The notes under the pieces are model-generated. The model made no database searches. It was not told the origin of the DNA and worked only from the letters and a program-made list of their open reading frames with translations. Below, in pieces: positions 6,987 to 8,717 of a DNA stretch of 8,717 bases. Every line of letters starts with the position of its first letter. Within the stretch, counting starts at the first letter, position 1. The position numbers and the translations under genes were made by a program. The DNA is from an uncultured Clostridia bacterium (lineage in GTDB: Bacteria > Bacillota > Clostridia > Peptostreptococcales > Anaerovoracaceae). The DNA lies in assembly GCA_937928455.1 (NCBI GenBank), contig CALFUG010000203.1, positions 1 through 8,717 of the forward strand, read 5' to 3'.

Positions 6987-7009
6987 AATCTACCTCACTA
7001 CTATATTTC

Positions 7010-8146
7010 TTATATAAGATCCGCCAATATGGGATTGGAAAAATCCATGCCCTTTCTGGTTAAACACAAACCATCCCGGTTTTCTACCACATAGCCTTCT
7101 TGCACATACGCTTCTAATTTTTCCATTCGGGAGCCTAGGTAGTCCTGAAACTCCACTTCAAATAGGCTCCTGAAGTCAGCGTAGCGAATCCCTTGAACTT
7201 GCCGAAGACCGGTAAATATAAACTCGGAGACACTATCTTCCCATGAATTCACGTGCTGTTGATTCACCCAATTCCCTTGGATATATGAATCCCAATGGGC
7301 GGTGTTTTCTATACGAGTTCCTTGGATAAAGGAATGGGCGCCCAGTCCCAGCCCCAAGTAGTCGGAAAAGTTCCAGTACTTCATATTGTGTGCGCATTCT
7401 TTCCCAGGTTTAGCTAGGTTGGATATTTCATATTGTTCATATCCTCTTTCGTCCGCCAAATCTAAACCTCTATGATACATCTGGCGATCCAACGCATCAG
7501 AGCAGGCTACCATGGTTTTTTCTTCCATCCATTGCCAAAACTTGGTGCCCTTTTCAATGGACAGGCCATACAAAGAGAGATGTTCCGGGCTACAGCGAAA
7601 GGCCTCCTTCAAGGTAGTTTCCCACACATCCTGACTTTGGCCGGGAATACCAAACATCAAATCCATGTTGATATTGTCAAAACCGGCAGTTCTGGCCATT
7701 TCATAACTTCGAATGGCCTCCTGCCCGGTATGAATTCTTCCCAGCTTGGCTAAAATGGCATCATCGAAGGATTGCACACCCAAACTCACTCGATTCACTC
7801 CAAAAGAACCATATGCTTTCAGTTTTTCCGGAGATAATGTACCGGGATTGGCCTCTATGGTAATCTCTGCATCCTCTTCCATATAAAAAAACCGATGTAC
7901 CCCTTCCATAATACGACCCATCCATTCAACATGCAGTAGGCTAGGTGTTCCACCTCCCAGAAATAGACTATCCGCAGATACTCCCTGTAGCTGTTCGGCT
8001 CGGTTTTCCATCTCCCGTAACAGCGCTTTGGTGTACATCTCCTGCTCTCTCTCGTCCGTCTCTTCATAAGAAAGAAAATCGCAGTAATAACACTTCCGTA
8101 CGCAAAAGGGAATGTGGATATATATCCCCAACTTATTTGTTTTCAT
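7010..8146 (-). CDS. hemW: HemW, radical SAM heme chaperone-like protein (formerly annotated as HemN-like)
   Basis: HemW-family proteins bind heme and a [4Fe-4S] cluster and are thought to insert heme into target proteins. They are often misannotated as oxygen-independent coproporphyrinogen III oxidase. The 378-residue protein carries the radical SAM motif CVRKCYYCDF (15-24; Cys15, 19 and 22). Phe follows the third Cys at the +2 position, where true HemN has a fourth Cys. It also has the SAM-binding GGGTPS (64-69), EANPGT (99-104), and the HemW heme-binding motif HNMKYW (253-258), followed by a C-terminal HemN-type domain. ATG 8146 overlaps the end of lepA by 14 bases. No clear Shine-Dalgarno site precedes it, so translation is probably coupled to lepA. 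The lepA-hemW pair next to hrcA is a common Firmicutes arrangement. Confidence 0.95.
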   Translation of the reverse strand: MKTNKLGIYIHIPFCVRKCYYCDFLSYEETDEREQEMYTKALLREMENRAEQLQGVSADSLFLGGGTPSLLHVEWMGRIMEGVHRFFYMEEDAEITIEANPGTLSPEKLKAYGSFGVNRVSLGVQSFDDAILAKLGRIHTGQEAIRSYEMARTAGFDNINMDLMFGIPGQSQDVWETTLKEAFRCSPEHLSLYGLSIEKGTKFWQWMEEKTMVACSDALDRQMYHRGLDLADERGYEQYEISNLAKPGKECAHNMKYWNFSDYLGLGLGAHSFIQGTRIENTAHWDSYIQGNWVNQQHVNSWEDSVSEFIFTGLRQVQGIRYADFRSLFEVEFQDYLGSRMEKLEAYVQEGYVVENRDGLCLTRKGMDFSNPILADLI

Positions 8147-8717
8147 CGTATTTCAAAACCGCCGTAAAGGCTTCCTGGGGAACTTCCACCGACCCAAACT
8201 GCCGCATGCGCTTCTTCCCTTCCTTTTGTTTTTCCAGAAGCTTTTTCTTTCGAGAAATATCCCCTCCATAACACTTGGCGATAACATCTTTTCGATATGC
8301 TTTCACCGTTTCTCTAGCGATAACCTTCTGACCAACGGCGGCTTGAATGGGCACTTCGAACTGGTGCATGGGAATGATTTCCTTCAGCTTTTCACAGACA
8401 AATCGACCCCGATAATATGCTTTGGATTCATGTACAATCATAGAAAATGCGTCCACTAAATCCTTATTTAACAAAATGTCCATTTTTACTAGGTTGGATT
8501 TTTCATAGCGAATGAATTCATAGTCAAGTGAGCCATATCCACGGGTTTTTGATTTCAAAGCATCAAAGAAGTCGTATATTACTTCATTCAAGGGCATTTC
8601 ATAATGAAGCTGCACTCTTTCCGGTGTAATATATTCCATATGTAGCATCTTTCCCCGTCGTTCCTGGCAGATTTCCATAATGCTACCTACATACTCCTTT
8701 GGAATCATAATATCCGC
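8133..8717 (-). CDS. lepA: Elongation factor 4 (LepA), C-terminal part (runs off the right edge)
   Basis: LepA is a ribosome-binding translational GTPase, reported to back-translocate ribosomes or assist initiation and ribosome assembly. Only the last 194 residues are present, about a third of the usual 600, so the GTPase domain is outside the window. The visible part begins ADIMIPKEYVGSIMEICQ, the EF-G-type domain V, and continues through DALKSKTRGYGSLDYEF. It ends in the LepA-specific C-terminal domain with IPIQAAVGQKVIARETVKA-like sequence, then KCYGGDISRKKKLLEKQKEG and GSVEVPQEAFTAVLK. The internal Met at 8708 is not the start, because the frame stays open to the edge with conserved residues before it. 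The last 14 bases overlap hemW, so the two are probably translated together. Confidence 0.97.
   Translation of the reverse strand, partial: ADIMIPKEYVGSIMEICQERRGKMLHMEYITPERVQLHYEMPLNEVIYDFFDALKSKTRGYGSLDYEFIRYEKSNLVKMDILLNKDLVDAFSMIVHESKAYYRGRFVCEKLKEIIPMHQFEVPIQAAVGQKVIARETVKAYRKDVIAKCYGGDISRKKKLLEKQKEGKKRMRQFGSVEVPQEAFTAVLKYDENK

Noticed and set aside
1..8717. A hidden defence system, mobile element, CRISPR array, tRNA or phage gene
   Set aside because: Nearly all the sequence is occupied by recognisable conserved housekeeping genes. No direct-repeat arrays, transposase motifs or tRNA-like folds were seen by eye on either strand.

Overview
The window looks like a chromosomal segment of a bacterium of the Firmicutes type, probably a clostridial relative of moderate GC. 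Three things suggest this: the HrcA/CIRCE-controlled order hrcA-grpE-dnaK-dnaJ, a DnaK without the roughly 23-residue ATPase-domain insertion typical of Gram-negative DnaKs, and strong purine-rich Shine-Dalgarno sites. I cannot name a genus from the sequence. Every gene lies on the minus strand, so transcription runs from high to low coordinates.

From right to left: the C-terminal third of lepA (EF4) enters at the right edge (8717-8133). Then come hemW (8146-7010, overlapping lepA by 14 bases) and glpK (6986-5487, starting 23 bases after hemW). A rho-independent terminator follows at 5411-5448. The heat-shock operon follows: hrcA (5335-4289), grpE (4296-3682, overlapping hrcA by 8 bases), dnaK (3607-1748) and dnaJ (1663-497). 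It is preceded by a consensus-like sigma-A promoter and a perfect CIRCE operator. A second strong terminator at 454-484 closes it. The first 129 codons of prmA (389 to the left edge) follow, with a possible promoter of their own.

The genes work together as expected. HrcA represses its own operon through CIRCE, and DnaK, DnaJ and GrpE form the Hsp70 folding cycle. LepA, HemW and PrmA are the translation- and heme-linked genes usually found next to this cluster in Firmicutes. The unusual member is glpK (glycerol kinase). It sits between hemW and hrcA, with no other glycerol gene in view, and appears to be co-transcribed with lepA-hemW.

No undescribed multi-gene system is visible. The most interesting signals are small. 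At both operon boundaries the upstream terminator hairpin physically overlaps the putative promoter of the next unit. There is a perfect 10-bp intercistronic hairpin between dnaK and dnaJ that is not a terminator. GlpK has Glu where many Firmicutes GlpKs carry the HPr-phosphorylated His. No RNA genes, mobile elements, CRISPR arrays or long repeats were seen, and the longest stretch without a gene is about 150 bases.
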